Positions 34,201 to 43,300 of a stretch of 52,055 nucleotides of DNA are shown here, piece by piece. The translations under genes and the position numbers were made by a program. Source of the DNA: Acidobacteriota bacterium (GTDB lineage Bacteria > Acidobacteriota > Blastocatellia > Chloracidobacteriales > Chloracidobacteriaceae); contig JACQXX010000149.1 in the NCBI GenBank assembly GCA_016208495.1, positions 1 to 52,055 on the forward strand, written 5' to 3'. Each line of letters begins with the position of its first letter. Within the stretch, counting starts at the first letter, position 1. The notes beneath the pieces were generated by a model. That model was not told where the DNA came from, did no database searches, and saw only the letters and a list, made by a program, of their open reading frames with translations.

Positions 34201-34838
34201 ACCTGAGCCTGGTTTCCAGCCGTCAGGGCTTGGCGAGTGGGTTCAGGGTATTTGGCACAGTACTCAGCAAAGCCAGCCAGGGCCTGACACATTTCAGAGA
34301 TATTGATTTGGGGAGAATCCGGGTTGGCGAGAAAGGCGAGTCGGGCAATGTAATCCGGGTCGTGTCCGGCCAGGACGCACATCTGAGCGACCAGTTCAGC
34401 CTCAAGTTTTGGTTTTTCACGAACGGTGGGCGCCAAACAGGGCGAGCCTTGAACCAGTTGATACAGAAAACAATCCAGGTGGTCGGTTTCACCAAATCGG
34501 GCATAAATAAATTCGCCACGGAAATCATTGGAGGCCAGCCGGCTATAGACCCGAGCCAGGCGATAAAAAAATTGAGGATCGCGGAGTTGAATCAGCCGGA
34601 AAAACTTCCCCCGGCGTTCGTGATAGGCCGTCGCCAACTCCATCGCCGCCCCGCCGCCTTTCACCGTGGTCAGGTCCTCAATCACGGTAGCCGGCTCGCC
34701 GGTCAACACATACGACATCACGCGCTCAGGCAAATTAGTTTGGATTTTCGATAGCGAGTTAAAATCAGTTCGAAGTAACTTTTCCAGTGCGGGAGATAAA
34801 GCACCTGCGGGTCCAGTGGTTTGGTTCACGTTGGACAT
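31245..34838 (-). CDS. DUF4132 (MolR/YehI-like) large HEAT-repeat-type protein
   Basis: 1197 aa from ATG at 34838 (MSNVNQTTGPAG); an upstream in-frame start lies in AT-rich leader sequence and is less likely. The body is helical with HEAT-like segments (for example LATRQAAVEWLAKLNRPEAI, then LLTALEKLGASVDEFL). The C-terminal about 270 residues fit DUF4132: LYEAMCTQRSWRADEWSAFL, HPVLGRCCQHLVWALY, a VRLAHRV region and a GYARGAADFERTY segment. No signal peptide or enzyme motif is seen. E. coli relatives are called molybdate metabolism regulators on weak evidence, so the function is unknown. The gene is single, and its stop overlaps the repeat element at 31245. Confidence 0.8.
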   Translation of the reverse strand: MSNVNQTTGPAGALSPALEKLLRTDFNSLSKIQTNLPERVMSYVLTGEPATVIEDLTTVKGGGAAMELATAYHERRGKFFRLIQLRDPQFFYRLARVYSRLASNDFRGEFIYARFGETDHLDCFLYQLVQGSPCLAPTVREKPKLEAELVAQMCVLAGHDPDYIARLAFLANPDSPQINISEMCQALAGFAEYCAKYPEPTRQALTAGNQAQVILALKILDTHKVNLSAVLGEVVGLALKAGKKVRELAVAVLQKAKPDAVAWLKSHFADQKAADQFQSLKLLMDLAGTEAPSTLLEWQEQAKDDKVSAQIGEYLGACQPVAQIQLPTFPPLPPVATDVPLPAELEKILVEILPYISKEVKRPKPEAISQALARGTVGILEKTPLWPDNWEKFSAVLKKFVTHPQVQFIHVIRLMVMTDYISCRYRDSEELLHPEGPGAGLLDLYRQSHSPAFDLRQLAAVVKAAGVNPNRVGGTILHAEGGWNRYDIFRYEPEAVWPYFAENLNLLQDVFSPKKVLSGYGVEQDQAARRRNALQVLQIFPTPPLALIPVLWETALGTSKTERPLAQPCLESLPGSFERILGALEDKNLATRQAAVEWLAKLNRPEAIEPLKALLRKEKSEAGRGLLLTALEKLGASVDEFLNRDGLMAEAADGLKKGVPDVLAWFPFAQLPAVHWADTGELVDSKIVTWWLVQANKQGTPEPGPILRRYAGLIPPAERQALGQFILDAWIAQDTVPAYTPEALEKEVERYGKYLLTSRWTQAQIDSYLPEYRRELAKQFKGSALKERGILAVAAACVGQSAAPVVKRFLNTFHGNRLAQCKALVQMLAWVDDTASVQLLLSVSGRFRVKTIREEAALQVQALADRKGWTVDELADRTVPTAGFEDGPELTLDFGSQQFTLRIDQNLQLVLTDAGGKILKALPDPKKDDSEELAKEAKKIYSDAKKQLKTILESQQARLYEAMCTQRSWRADEWSAFLNQHPVLGRCCQHLVWALYDGETLVTTFRPLEDGTLTDCQDESVVLDPAHHVRLAHRVTIGDELARQWQQHLADYEIQPLFPQFDKPPVLLSSEQATSKTWTSCDGYVIKASKLRTKAEKSGYARGAADFERTYTEYFRRFRALECEVVIEFDGITGEISGGTFEDHDVTLAGLSFRRRREHERKGTRMDLKDVPPVLLCEAVADYQAIGAMGKKSVPPA

Positions 34839-34984
34839 GATGAAGATCCTCTCATCAAATAAATTAGGTGCGGGGAAGATCAAAAATCAAGAATTTGGAT
34901 TTTTCAATTACCTGGTTATACGATTTTTTACTTTTCGTCAAGAATTTTTTAAAAGCGGCGTCAAGCTGCCGCACTCCAAAGAAA

Positions 34985-35025
34985 AGAGGGCAGCCCGGTA
35001 TGCGTGTCATACCTGACTGCCCTCT
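34985..35025 (-). terminator. Intrinsic terminator of the HU gene
   Basis: AGAGGGCAG (34985-34993) pairs with CTGCCCTCT (35017-35025), with an inner GGTATG/CATACC stem. On the minus strand it is followed by TTTTCTTT. It ends 26 bp after the HU stop codon. Confidence 0.85.
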
Positions 35026-35051
35026 GGGGCTCAATTGTGGTGAAACGGGCC

Positions 35052-35483
35052 TTATTCCTGAACCGCTTTTTTAATGGTTTCAGAAATGACAAATTTCAGT
35101 TTTTGGCCACCGGGAATGGTGATGGGTTCGCCTGTGCCTGGGTGACGGCCCTGACGCTCTTTGACTTCGCGGAACACAAACTTTCCGAGGCCGGGGAGCA
35201 TAAAGCCACCTTTTTTTGCTTCTTCAGCGGCGACGACCACCAGCTCATCCAAAATCGCTTTGGCTTGAGCTTTGGCTTTGCTGTCGCCACCGGATTTGGC
35301 AGCCAGACGGTCAACCAGTTCGGTCTTGGTCATAAGTTTAACGACCGGTTTGGCGACTTTCTTTGGCGCTGGCTTGGCCGCCGCTTTTTTGGTCGCCTTG
35401 GTGTCTTTAGCTTTCGCTGTTTCTTTCGCTTTGCCCTTAGCCGGGGCGCTCTTGGGTGCAGGTGCTGCTTTTTTGGTAGCCAT
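35052..35483 (-). CDS. hup: HU-family nucleoid protein with a Lys/Ala-rich N-terminal extension
   Basis: 143 aa. Residues 1-48 are an Ala/Lys/Pro-rich, histone-H1-like tail (KKAAPAPKSAPAKGKAKET, KATKKAAAKPAPKK). The HU fold follows: MTKTELVDRLAAKSG, FMLPGLGKFVFREVKERQGR, HPGTGEPITIPGGQKLKF. The HPGTGEPI loop corresponds to the NPxTG DNA-intercalating arm, with His in place of Asn. HU bends and compacts DNA; lysine-rich tails add sequence-independent binding. An AGGAG lies about 17 nt upstream of the start, a long spacing. A strong terminator follows. It diverges from the DUF1569 gene. Confidence 0.95.
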   Translation of the reverse strand: MATKKAAPAPKSAPAKGKAKETAKAKDTKATKKAAAKPAPKKVAKPVVKLMTKTELVDRLAAKSGGDSKAKAQAKAILDELVVVAAEEAKKGGFMLPGLGKFVFREVKERQGRHPGTGEPITIPGGQKLKFVISETIKKAVQE

Positions 35484-35751
35484 GGTACTTTTTTTCGTTC
35501 ACTCCTGATGGTTGGGATGGAAATTAAAGATGGAATACCATTACAAAAAATTCAGAAGAAACGCAAGATTTTTTTTGCTGAAAGACCGCCCAGAAGCGGA
35601 AAAACTGCAGTCAATTGAAAAAAAATTGCAGAAATAAGCCAGGAAAATTCAAAAAGAATAGTCACCTTCCTTTCATTTATGCCAAATTTTGCTAATTTGA
35701 CTGGGTGAAAAACCCTCAAAAAAACTGGCTTTTTCTTTGGAGAATTCACCG

Positions 35752-36197
35752 ATGTATTCACTTTTTGACCCCGAAGGGGCGCAGACACTCCTTCAAAGAT
35801 TTCACCGACTTACTCCAGGTCATTCCCGACATTGGGGAACAATGTCAGCCAACCAGATGATTTGCCATCTCAGCGACCAGCTCCGAGTGGCACTGGGGGA
35901 AATCCCTTCGCAACAACGAAAAAATATATTCTGGCGAACATTCATTAAATGGATGGTTCTCTATGTTCCGTTGACTTACCCCAAGGGCGCCCCGACCACG
36001 CCGGAGATGAAAATCACCACTGCCAGCCAGTGGGAGGCTGACAAAGCTGAGTTTTGCGCCTGTTTGAAGTCTTCCGCCAGCGTGGCCCCGCCGGTCAATG
36101 GTCGCTACATCCGGCATTTGGCCGTCTGACCGGCACGGAGTGGGGCATTCTGGCGGCCAGGCATATGAACCACCATCTGCGTCAATTTGGTGAATAA
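35752..36197 (+). pseudogene. DUF1569/DinB-like protein gene with a one-base frameshift
   Basis: ATG 35752 follows GGAGAA. The frame encodes RHWGTMSANQMICHLSDQLR, then YVPLTYPKGAPTTPEM, typical of DUF1569 in the DinB superfamily, and after EADKAEF turns to non-family sequence and stops at 36129. Adding one T to TTTT at 36052-36055 restores a continuous frame: EFLRLFEVFRQRGPAGQWSL, then HPAFGRLTGTEWGILAARH and MNHHLRQFGE, ending TAA at 36195-36197. This matches the conserved family C-terminus, including the HH-LRQFG motif. The intact product would be 148 aa. Biochemical function is unknown; DinB-type proteins often bind a metal through three His, and His residues are present in both parts. It is either a real decay event or a homopolymer base error. 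Confidence 0.8.
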
Positions 36198-36306
36198 TAG
36201 CTCCGCCGGATTGAACAAAATGGTTTGGAGTGGTAAATGGTGAAGGTTTTCCGTCGCATTCTTTTTTTCAGGACTTCTTCAGGCATAGATCTTCAGATAC
36301 ATATTT

Positions 36307-36384
36307 CCTGGGAGCGCCGGCATCCTGCCGGCACAAGGCGGTTGAGTTTCAATCAGATGCCGGCATCCTGCCGGCGCTCCCAGG
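36307..36384. repeat. REP-like palindromic element with GCCGGCATCCTGCCGGC units
   Basis: The 17-mer GCCGGCATCCTGCCGGC occurs twice (36316-36332, 36359-36375). The outer arms CCTGGGAGC (36307-36315) and GCTCCCAGG (36376-36384) make the whole element an inverted repeat. A diverged half copy is at 10767-10784. It lies 64 bp before the M16 gene start. Confidence 0.75.
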
Positions 36385-36448
36385 GAGGAATCTTTTCTAT
36401 ATATGTCTGCCTTTGAGGTCTTATTTATCCAATAAGGAGTCACGCCTC

Positions 36449-37867
36449 ATGTCTATTCGACAGCGATTCTGTGCCTGTCTGGTTGCGGTCTGCCTGAGCA
36501 GCGTTTTTGTGCTCAGCCAACCAGCCCATGCTCAGATTAAACCGCCCGTTTTAAAAATCACCCAAACCAAACTGAAAAACAACCTTACGGTTGTGCTCCA
36601 CGAAGACCACACCGCACCAATTGTCAATGTTCAAGTCTGGTATCACGTCGGGGCCAAAGATGAAAAACCTGGCCAATCGGGGTTTGCTCACCTCTTTGAG
36701 CACATCATGTTTAAAGGCACCAAACATATCGCCCAGGAAGAATACCCCCGGCTGATCGAGGAAACCGGTGGCATCCAAAATGCCGGAACCCTGCAGGATT
36801 ACACCTTTTACTGGCAAACCGTCCCGGCAAATTATCTTGAGCGCGTGTTGTGGATGGAATCCGAGCGGATGAAATCACTGACCGTCAACGAACAAAACTT
36901 TGCTTCGGAACGGCAAGTGGTGTTGGAAGAAAAGAAACTCCGGTTTGATAACACTCCGCTGGGCAAAATCTATGCGCTGTTGTTGTCCAACGTCTTTAAA
37001 ACCTATCCTTACGCCCACCTTCCCATTGGCTCGGAAGAAGATTTGAATGCCGCGACGGTGGCTGATGTCAAAGCCTTTCATGATCGCTATTACGTGCCTG
37101 ACAATGCCACCGTGATCATTGTGGGTGATTTCAACACCGCCGAAGTCATCAAGCAAATCGGAAAATACTTTGATGATGTTCCGGCGAGTGCCACGCCCGT
37201 GCCGCGCATTAAACTCGAAGAACCCGAGTGGACCGAGGAACGTCGCTCGGTTGTATATGACGCCCGCCTGCCGTTTGGTGGCGTGACGATTGCCTATCCG
37301 ACCGTCAGCGCCAATCATCCTGACCGTCACGCGCTGGAGCTGCTTTCAAACATTCTGGCTCGTGGCGAGACGTCCCGACTCTATCGGAGCCTGGTGTATG
37401 ACAAACAACTGGCGATTTTTGCGGCTGGGAGAAATGAACCGCTCGAACTGGCCGGTATTTTTTCGTTTCAGGCGGCCATGGCGGTTGGAAAAACAGCCGA
37501 GGAAGGTGAAGCCGCACTGCTGGCTGAAATTGACAAAGTCAAAGCGGAGCCGGTGAGCGAACAGGAACTCAATCGGTCAAAAGCACAGTTGATCAGTTCG
37601 CTTGTCCGTCAGCGTCAAACGGTCCAGGGCAAAGCTGACAATATTGGCTATGCGACGGTGATTATGGGTGATTACCGACTGGTGAACTCCGAACTTCAAA
37701 AGTACCAGGCGGTGACCATCAAAGACCTTCAGCGGGTCGCCCAAACCTATTTCAATCCATGGAAACGGCTGGTGATTTATTTCCTCCCTGAGTCAATGCG
37801 CCCGAAGCAATCTTCAGTGGTGCCGACCTCCACGCCGACAACTGAGACTCAAAAAGGAGCGAACTAA
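36449..37867 (+). CDS. M16 family zinc metallopeptidase, catalytic subunit
   Basis: 472 aa from ATG 36449, 8 nt after AAGGAGT; the longer in-frame reading runs through the REP element and is rejected. Signal peptide: CACLVAVCLSSVFVLSQPAHA. Pitrilysin-type inverted zinc motif HLFEH at 81-85 (zinc ligands His81 and His85, catalytic Glu84). The third ligand is a Glu about 70 residues later, in NFASERQVVLEE (Glu154 or Glu161). The second M16 half contains ARGETSRLYRSLVYDKQLA. It is likely a periplasmic peptidase acting with the next gene product, which lacks the zinc motif; such active/inactive pairs form heterodimers. The next start is 5 bp after this stop, so they form an operon. Confidence 0.93.
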   Translation: MSIRQRFCACLVAVCLSSVFVLSQPAHAQIKPPVLKITQTKLKNNLTVVLHEDHTAPIVNVQVWYHVGAKDEKPGQSGFAHLFEHIMFKGTKHIAQEEYPRLIEETGGIQNAGTLQDYTFYWQTVPANYLERVLWMESERMKSLTVNEQNFASERQVVLEEKKLRFDNTPLGKIYALLLSNVFKTYPYAHLPIGSEEDLNAATVADVKAFHDRYYVPDNATVIIVGDFNTAEVIKQIGKYFDDVPASATPVPRIKLEEPEWTEERRSVVYDARLPFGGVTIAYPTVSANHPDRHALELLSNILARGETSRLYRSLVYDKQLAIFAAGRNEPLELAGIFSFQAAMAVGKTAEEGEAALLAEIDKVKAEPVSEQELNRSKAQLISSLVRQRQTVQGKADNIGYATVIMGDYRLVNSELQKYQAVTIKDLQRVAQTYFNPWKRLVIYFLPESMRPKQSSVVPTSTPTTETQKGAN

Positions 37868-37871
37868 CGCC

Positions 37872-40049
37872 ATGCCCTGGTTGAACTTATTTCAGAATTC
37901 AAAGACGTTGCGAATGCACTCGCTTTGCAGTTTGCTGCTTTCAGGTGTGTGCCTGCTGACACCACTTTCAGGCGTCACCCTGGCGGCGCAGGAGAAACCA
38001 CCCGTGGCACCGCCGTTTCATGCGAGGCCGTTTCCGGCGTTTGTTGATCAAACCCTTCCCAATGGATTGCGGGTCCTGATTGTTGAAGACCATCGCCAGC
38101 CACTCGTTTCATTTCAACTTTCGCTTCCGGGCGGGGCCATTTACGACACGGATCAAAAAGCCGGTGTGGCTTCGATGACCGCCGATTTGTTGACCAAAGG
38201 CACCAAAACTCGCAAAGCCAGGGATCTGGCCCAAACCGTGGACGATCTGGGCGGCGCGCTCGGTGCGGATGCGGGTGATGAATATGCCCGTGTCACTGCC
38301 TCATTTCTGTCAAATTCCACCGCCCTGGCGCTCGAACTTCTGGCCGATGTGACACTCAATCCGACCTTTGACGAAGATGAACTTGCCCGGGCAAAAACCC
38401 AGGCCATTTCCGGATTTCAATTCACTTCAATTTCAGGCGGCTTTCTGGCGGGTGGCGTCTTTGACCGGCTGGTATTTGGCACGACCCCATATGGACGTCC
38501 ATCGAATGGAACACCGGAAACAGTCCCTACAATTTCACGAGCCGATGTTGTGGCGTTTCACCAGAAGCATTACACCCCCAAAGGGGCCATTCTGGTGGTG
38601 ACGGGTGACGTACAGCCAAAAGCCATCATGCCGCTCATCACCAAACACCTTGGCGGGTGGACCGGGGAAGCGGTTCCACCGCTCTCAATTCAACTCCCAA
38701 CCGAACCAAAGGGCGTGCGCATGGTGGTGATTGATAAGCCAGATGCTGTTCAAACTGAAATCCGCGTCGGTCGCCAGGCGTTTCCGGCCACGGATCCAGA
38801 TCGGATTACCGCCTCGCTGATGAATGTCGCCCTTGGCGGTGGGTTGTTTACCACGCGTCTGATGCAGGAAGTTCGCGTCAAACGCGGGCTGACCTATGGC
38901 GCACGATCATCGCTCCAACTCTTGACCAAAGGCGGAAAATTCACGCTTTCAACCAACACCAAAACCGAATCAACAGTGGAGGTAGTGCGCATCCTCCTTG
39001 ATGAGCTGAAAAAGTTGCGTGATGTGCCGATTTCTGACGTGGAACTTGCTCAGCGGAAATCATTTATGATTGGGCAGTCGGTCCTCAACGCTGAAACCCC
39101 GGCGGACGTGGCCGGCAACCTGCTTGATGCCATTCGACAGGGAGGCGGGAAACAGGACCTGGATACGTATGCCCAGAAAGTGTCCGCCGTCACCGCCGAA
39201 GCCATTCAAAAAGTGATGCGCGACCGGCTCAACCCGGACTCAAGCACCATCGTGCTGGTGGGAAATGCCGCCGGATTTGAAAAAGAACTGGCGTCACTGG
39301 GGAAATTCGAGAAGATTCCGTTCCGTGACGTGGACTTAATGGCGGCCAATTTACGCAAGCCATCCCCCCTGGAACGACCTGCCACTGATGCTGAAAAGAC
39401 GGCTGGGTCAGAGTTCCTTAAACAAACGGTTGCCGCTTTGGGTGGCGAGGCGTATGTGAACCAAAAAACGGTGATTCGACAGGGGAGCGGTAAATTCTCA
39501 CCGCCAGGGTTGCCGCAGCCTTTGGCGGTGCCTTCGATTACCAACACCACTGGGGAGGGCGGTAAGTCGGTGCTTACGATCAAGCATCCAGCCTTCGAAG
39601 TCAGCTTTGGAACGGCTGGAGATGGAAAGATCTGGGTCGTTTCGCCACAGGGCGTGCAGGAATTCCCCAATCCAGAACAAGGCAAATTTGGCCTGGATGT
39701 GTTGAATAAAGCGGCGGTGCATCCCGAGGAATTCCTGATTCGCAGCCTCCCGGATGAAGAAAAAGAAGGTCGGAAATACAAAGTGTTTGCCATTTCAGAT
39801 AAGGACAAACACACCACACTGTTTTACTGTGACCCGGAAACCAGTCTGGTATCCCGACTGACATACAAAGGACAACAGGGAGACACTGAAGAACTTTATG
39901 CCGATTATGCCGACTTCAGCGGTTTGAAAGTGGCCCGAAAGGTGACCTACAAAACCAACGGCGCGATGTTCCTTGAAGCCACCTTCACAGAGATCAAGGT
40001 CAACGAAGCGGTTCCTGATTCCGTGTTTGCCAGGCCGGCTGGGAAATAG
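37872..40049 (+). CDS. M16 family peptidase-like protein, non-catalytic subunit with C-terminal extension
   Basis: 725 aa. Signal peptide region LCSLLLSGVCLLTPLSGVTLA. The M16 fold is clear (PNGLRVLIVEDHRQPLVSFQ; LGGGLFTTRLMQEVRVKRGL with LTYGARS), but the place of HxxEH reads GVASMTADLLTKGTKT, with no zinc ligands, so it is non-catalytic. Residues about 500-725 are an extra domain (KIWVVSPQGVQEFPNPEQGK; SDKDKHTTLFYCDPETSLVS; LYADYADFSGLKVARKV) resembling LolA/LolB-like beta folds that accompany M16 proteins in Acidobacteriota. It probably forms the substrate-binding half of a heterodimer with the upstream product. The ribosome site AAGGAGCG overlaps the upstream stop. Confidence 0.9.
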   Translation: MPWLNLFQNSKTLRMHSLCSLLLSGVCLLTPLSGVTLAAQEKPPVAPPFHARPFPAFVDQTLPNGLRVLIVEDHRQPLVSFQLSLPGGAIYDTDQKAGVASMTADLLTKGTKTRKARDLAQTVDDLGGALGADAGDEYARVTASFLSNSTALALELLADVTLNPTFDEDELARAKTQAISGFQFTSISGGFLAGGVFDRLVFGTTPYGRPSNGTPETVPTISRADVVAFHQKHYTPKGAILVVTGDVQPKAIMPLITKHLGGWTGEAVPPLSIQLPTEPKGVRMVVIDKPDAVQTEIRVGRQAFPATDPDRITASLMNVALGGGLFTTRLMQEVRVKRGLTYGARSSLQLLTKGGKFTLSTNTKTESTVEVVRILLDELKKLRDVPISDVELAQRKSFMIGQSVLNAETPADVAGNLLDAIRQGGGKQDLDTYAQKVSAVTAEAIQKVMRDRLNPDSSTIVLVGNAAGFEKELASLGKFEKIPFRDVDLMAANLRKPSPLERPATDAEKTAGSEFLKQTVAALGGEAYVNQKTVIRQGSGKFSPPGLPQPLAVPSITNTTGEGGKSVLTIKHPAFEVSFGTAGDGKIWVVSPQGVQEFPNPEQGKFGLDVLNKAAVHPEEFLIRSLPDEEKEGRKYKVFAISDKDKHTTLFYCDPETSLVSRLTYKGQQGDTEELYADYADFSGLKVARKVTYKTNGAMFLEATFTEIKVNEAVPDSVFARPAGK

Positions 40050-40072
40050 GGTTCCGGGTTTTTGGAAGGGAT

Positions 40073-40109
40073 GGGGGATGAGGGATGAGGGATGAGGGAT
40101 GAGGGATGA
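40073..40109. repeat. GGGATGA heptamer array (five units)
   Basis: Five tandem GGGATGA units begin 24 bp after the preceding stop codon. Confidence 0.9.
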
Positions 40110-40115
40110 AAAAAA

Positions 40116-40196
40116 TCCCTTGTCCCCTTGTCCCATTGTCTCCTTGCCCTTGTCCCCTTGTCACCCAGTCACCTTGTCACCTTGTCACCTTGTCAC
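40116..40196. repeat. CCTTGTC heptamer array
   Basis: About eleven units of CCTTGTC/CCTTGTCA with point changes, directly following the GGGATGA array. Confidence 0.85.
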
Positions 40197-40239
40197 AGGG
40201 TGTTTGATCTAGTCTGAACCCTCCACTCAACCTGCTGCC

Positions 40240-40278
40240 GTTGGGTTCAACCGGTCAGGGCGACCGGTTGAACCCAAC
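40240..40278. promoter_or_regulatory. 17-bp perfect palindrome upstream of the CheB-CheR gene
   Basis: GTTGGGTTCAACCGGTC (40240-40256) pairs with GACCGGTTGAACCCAAC (40262-40278) around loop AGGGC, 31 bp before the GTG start. No T-run follows. It could be an operator, an mRNA leader hairpin or a REP unit. Confidence 0.6.
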
Positions 40279-40309
40279 CTCCACTGTTCGATAAAGGCCG
40301 GGTGAATTT

Positions 40310-43300
40310 GTGAAACCCAACTGCCCTCCGAAGTCCCCTTCCTCAAAAAAATCCCCGGCACTTGCCGTACCTGTTTCAACACCTGCGTCACGTTCCACCA
40401 ACCAGCCCGCACCTGTCGCCAAAGACGTATTTCCAGTGGTTGGGATCGGTGCGTCGGCTGGAGGGTTGGAAGCCTTTACTCAACTGCTTTCCACGTTGCC
40501 GCCCGATACGGGAATGGCTTTTGTCCTGGTTCAACACCTTTCACCTCATCACAAAAGCGAACTGGTCAACTTGCTTTCCAAAACCACCGCCATGCCTGTA
40601 AGGGAAGTTGAGCAGGAACTCCCAATTCAACCCAACCATGTCTATGTGATTCCGCCAAATGCCAGTCTGACAATTTCAGATGGAAAGCTGGTCATCACTG
40701 AACGTCTGCCAGAGCAAGGGATATCGTTGCCAATCAATACTTTTTTCGAATCACTTGCCCACGAATATAAAGAACTCGCGATTGGTATTATTTTATCCGG
40801 CAATGCGTCGGATGGGGTGGTTGGGCTGAAAAATATTAAATCTGAAGGCGGAGTGACCTTTGTGCAAACCGAAGGGTCCGCCAAATTTCCCAGCATGCCG
40901 CGCAACGCCATCCTGTCTGGCCACGCGGATTTCATTCTGCCACCTGATCAAATTGCCGCTGGGTTGGCCCGACTGAGTCAGCATACATTTACTCATATTC
41001 ATTCATTTCAGGAATCTGGGGACATCCTGGATAACAAAAAATCTGAATTGGATAAACTGTTTGGGATGATCCGTGCCGCGACGGGTGTGGATTTCAGGCA
41101 TTACAAATCAAACACCATTCAGCGTCGAATTACTCGCCGGATGAAGGTCTGTCAGATTGATACCTTTTCAGCCTATGTCACATTTCTAAGAAAGAATCAG
41201 GCGGAGTTGGACCTGTTATTTCAGGATCTGCTGATTCCGGTGACCCAGTTTTTCCGGGACCCAGAGAGTTTTACCGCGCTTCAGCGCCTGGTGTTTGCTC
41301 GCCTGACAAACCTTCCACCTTCTGACCTGCCGTTGCGAATCTGGGTACCCGGCTGCTCAACAGGCGAAGAGGCGTATTCGATTGCCATGGTCGTGCTTGA
41401 AACTCTGAGCGATACCGCCAGTTCACGCCAAACCCGAATCTTTGCCACCGACGTCAATTTAGCGATGGTGGAACGGGGACGGCTTGGGATATACCCCCGA
41501 GAAATCGAAGCCAATGTCAGCCCGGAACGCCTGAGTCGGTTTTTTGTCCCCACCGAAAATGGGTACCAAATATCGAAAACCATCCGCAATATGTGCATTT
41601 TTGCCCACCAAAATGTGATCAGCGACCCGCCGTTCTCAAAAGTTGATCTCATCAGTTGCCGCAATGTGTTTATTTACTTCGATAGCCCGCTGCAACGGCA
41701 AGTGCTCCATACCTTTCACTACGCCCTCAAGCCAAATGGGTTTCTGTTGCTTGGAAATACTGAAACGATAGGTGTCTGTGCTGATTTGTTTCTGCTGGTG
41801 GACAAGAAGGGCAATCTGTATCAAAAAAAATCCAATGCCCTGGTTAGCCCAGTTCATTTTAAAATGAGCGAATTACCAATCATACCAGGCACTGGAAAAC
41901 AACCAATGAGTTCAAGTCCCACGATTTTTGACCCTGAAATCCTCAAAGAAGCGGATCGGCTGGTACTTGCTCGCTATGCACCACCCGGAGTGGTGGTCAA
42001 TGCGCAACTGAATATCGTGCAATTTCGAGGTTCAACCGGGCTTTATCTGGATCCAACGCCTGGAGTTGCCAGCCTCAACCTGATGAAGATGGCCCAGCCA
42101 GGGCTCTTGCCCCATTTGAGCCAGGCTATTTCTGAAGCCGACCGGAAAAAAGCACCGGTGCGCTGGGAAGGGGCGACACTTGAGTTGAAGAACGGGTTTC
42201 AAGGTATCACGGTGGTGGTGATCCCGCTGTTGATGGCGGAATTGCCGGAACCCCATTTTCTGGTGTTATTTGAACCTGAGCCGACTGGGTTGAGAAAACC
42301 AGATGAGACCAAATTTCTTCCTGAAGTATCTGAAACCCCGCCGCCGGAGTGGGAACTCGAACGCACCAGCCTCCGCCAGGAACTCGTTGTCTTCAAGGAA
42401 TACCTGCAATCGGTGATTGAAAAACAGGTGGCCACCAACGAGGAACTCCAGTCCGCGAATGAAGAAGCGCTCTCCAGCAACGAAGAATTGCAAAGTCTGA
42501 ATGAAGAACTTGAAACCGCAAAAGAAGAACTCCAGTCAACCAATGAAGAACTCATCACGGTCAACGATGAGCTTCAAAACCGAAACCAGGAACTGGCCCA
42601 GCTCAACAACGACTTGAGCAACCTGCTCGACAGCGTGGAAATGGGGTTTGTGGTCCTTGACCGGGAATTGCGCATCAAACGGTTCACTCCGATGGCCGGA
42701 AAAATACTCAACCTGATTCCAACCGACCTTGGTCGCCCATTCAGCCATATCAATCCAAATTTGCATCTGCCGGATTTGCCTTCAATTTTCGATGAAGTGG
42801 TCAACCAGTTCCGCAGCAAAGAGCTTGAACTTCAAGACCAAACCGGACGCTGGTACTCGCTCCGATTCAAACCCTATAAAACGCTGGACTACAAAATTGA
42901 CGGCATGGTGATTGCACTCGTTGAGATTGACCTGCTCAAACGCAGTGTCGAGGCGGCTGAATTTGCGCGTGAACTCTCTGACGCCATACTTGAAACCATC
43001 CAGGTCCCAATGGTGGTGCTGAACAAGACCTTGCGAATTGTTCAAATCAACGAAGCGTTCCGCCAGCGATTTGGGGTTCAGAGTGGTGTCATCGTCAACC
43101 AGCCGTTTTTTGAATTGGGGACACTGCCTTCAAAATCATTGCCGCTACGAACGCTCCTGGAGGACATGCTCTTTCAAAATCAATTATTTCAACGGGTTGT
43201 AATCGAGTTGGAATCTGATACCATGGGACGAACCCCCACGATAATCAATGTGCGTCGAATCGAAGGTCATCGAGATCCAGCTCCATTGCTGTTGCTGGCC

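Noticed and set aside
36230-36448. N-terminal extension of the first M16 peptidase
   Set aside because: It translates the REP-like palindrome; ATG 36449 has AAGGAGT and a clean signal peptide.
40073-40196. Tandem repeats as a CRISPR array
   Set aside because: Units are 7 bp with no spacers, and no cas genes are present.
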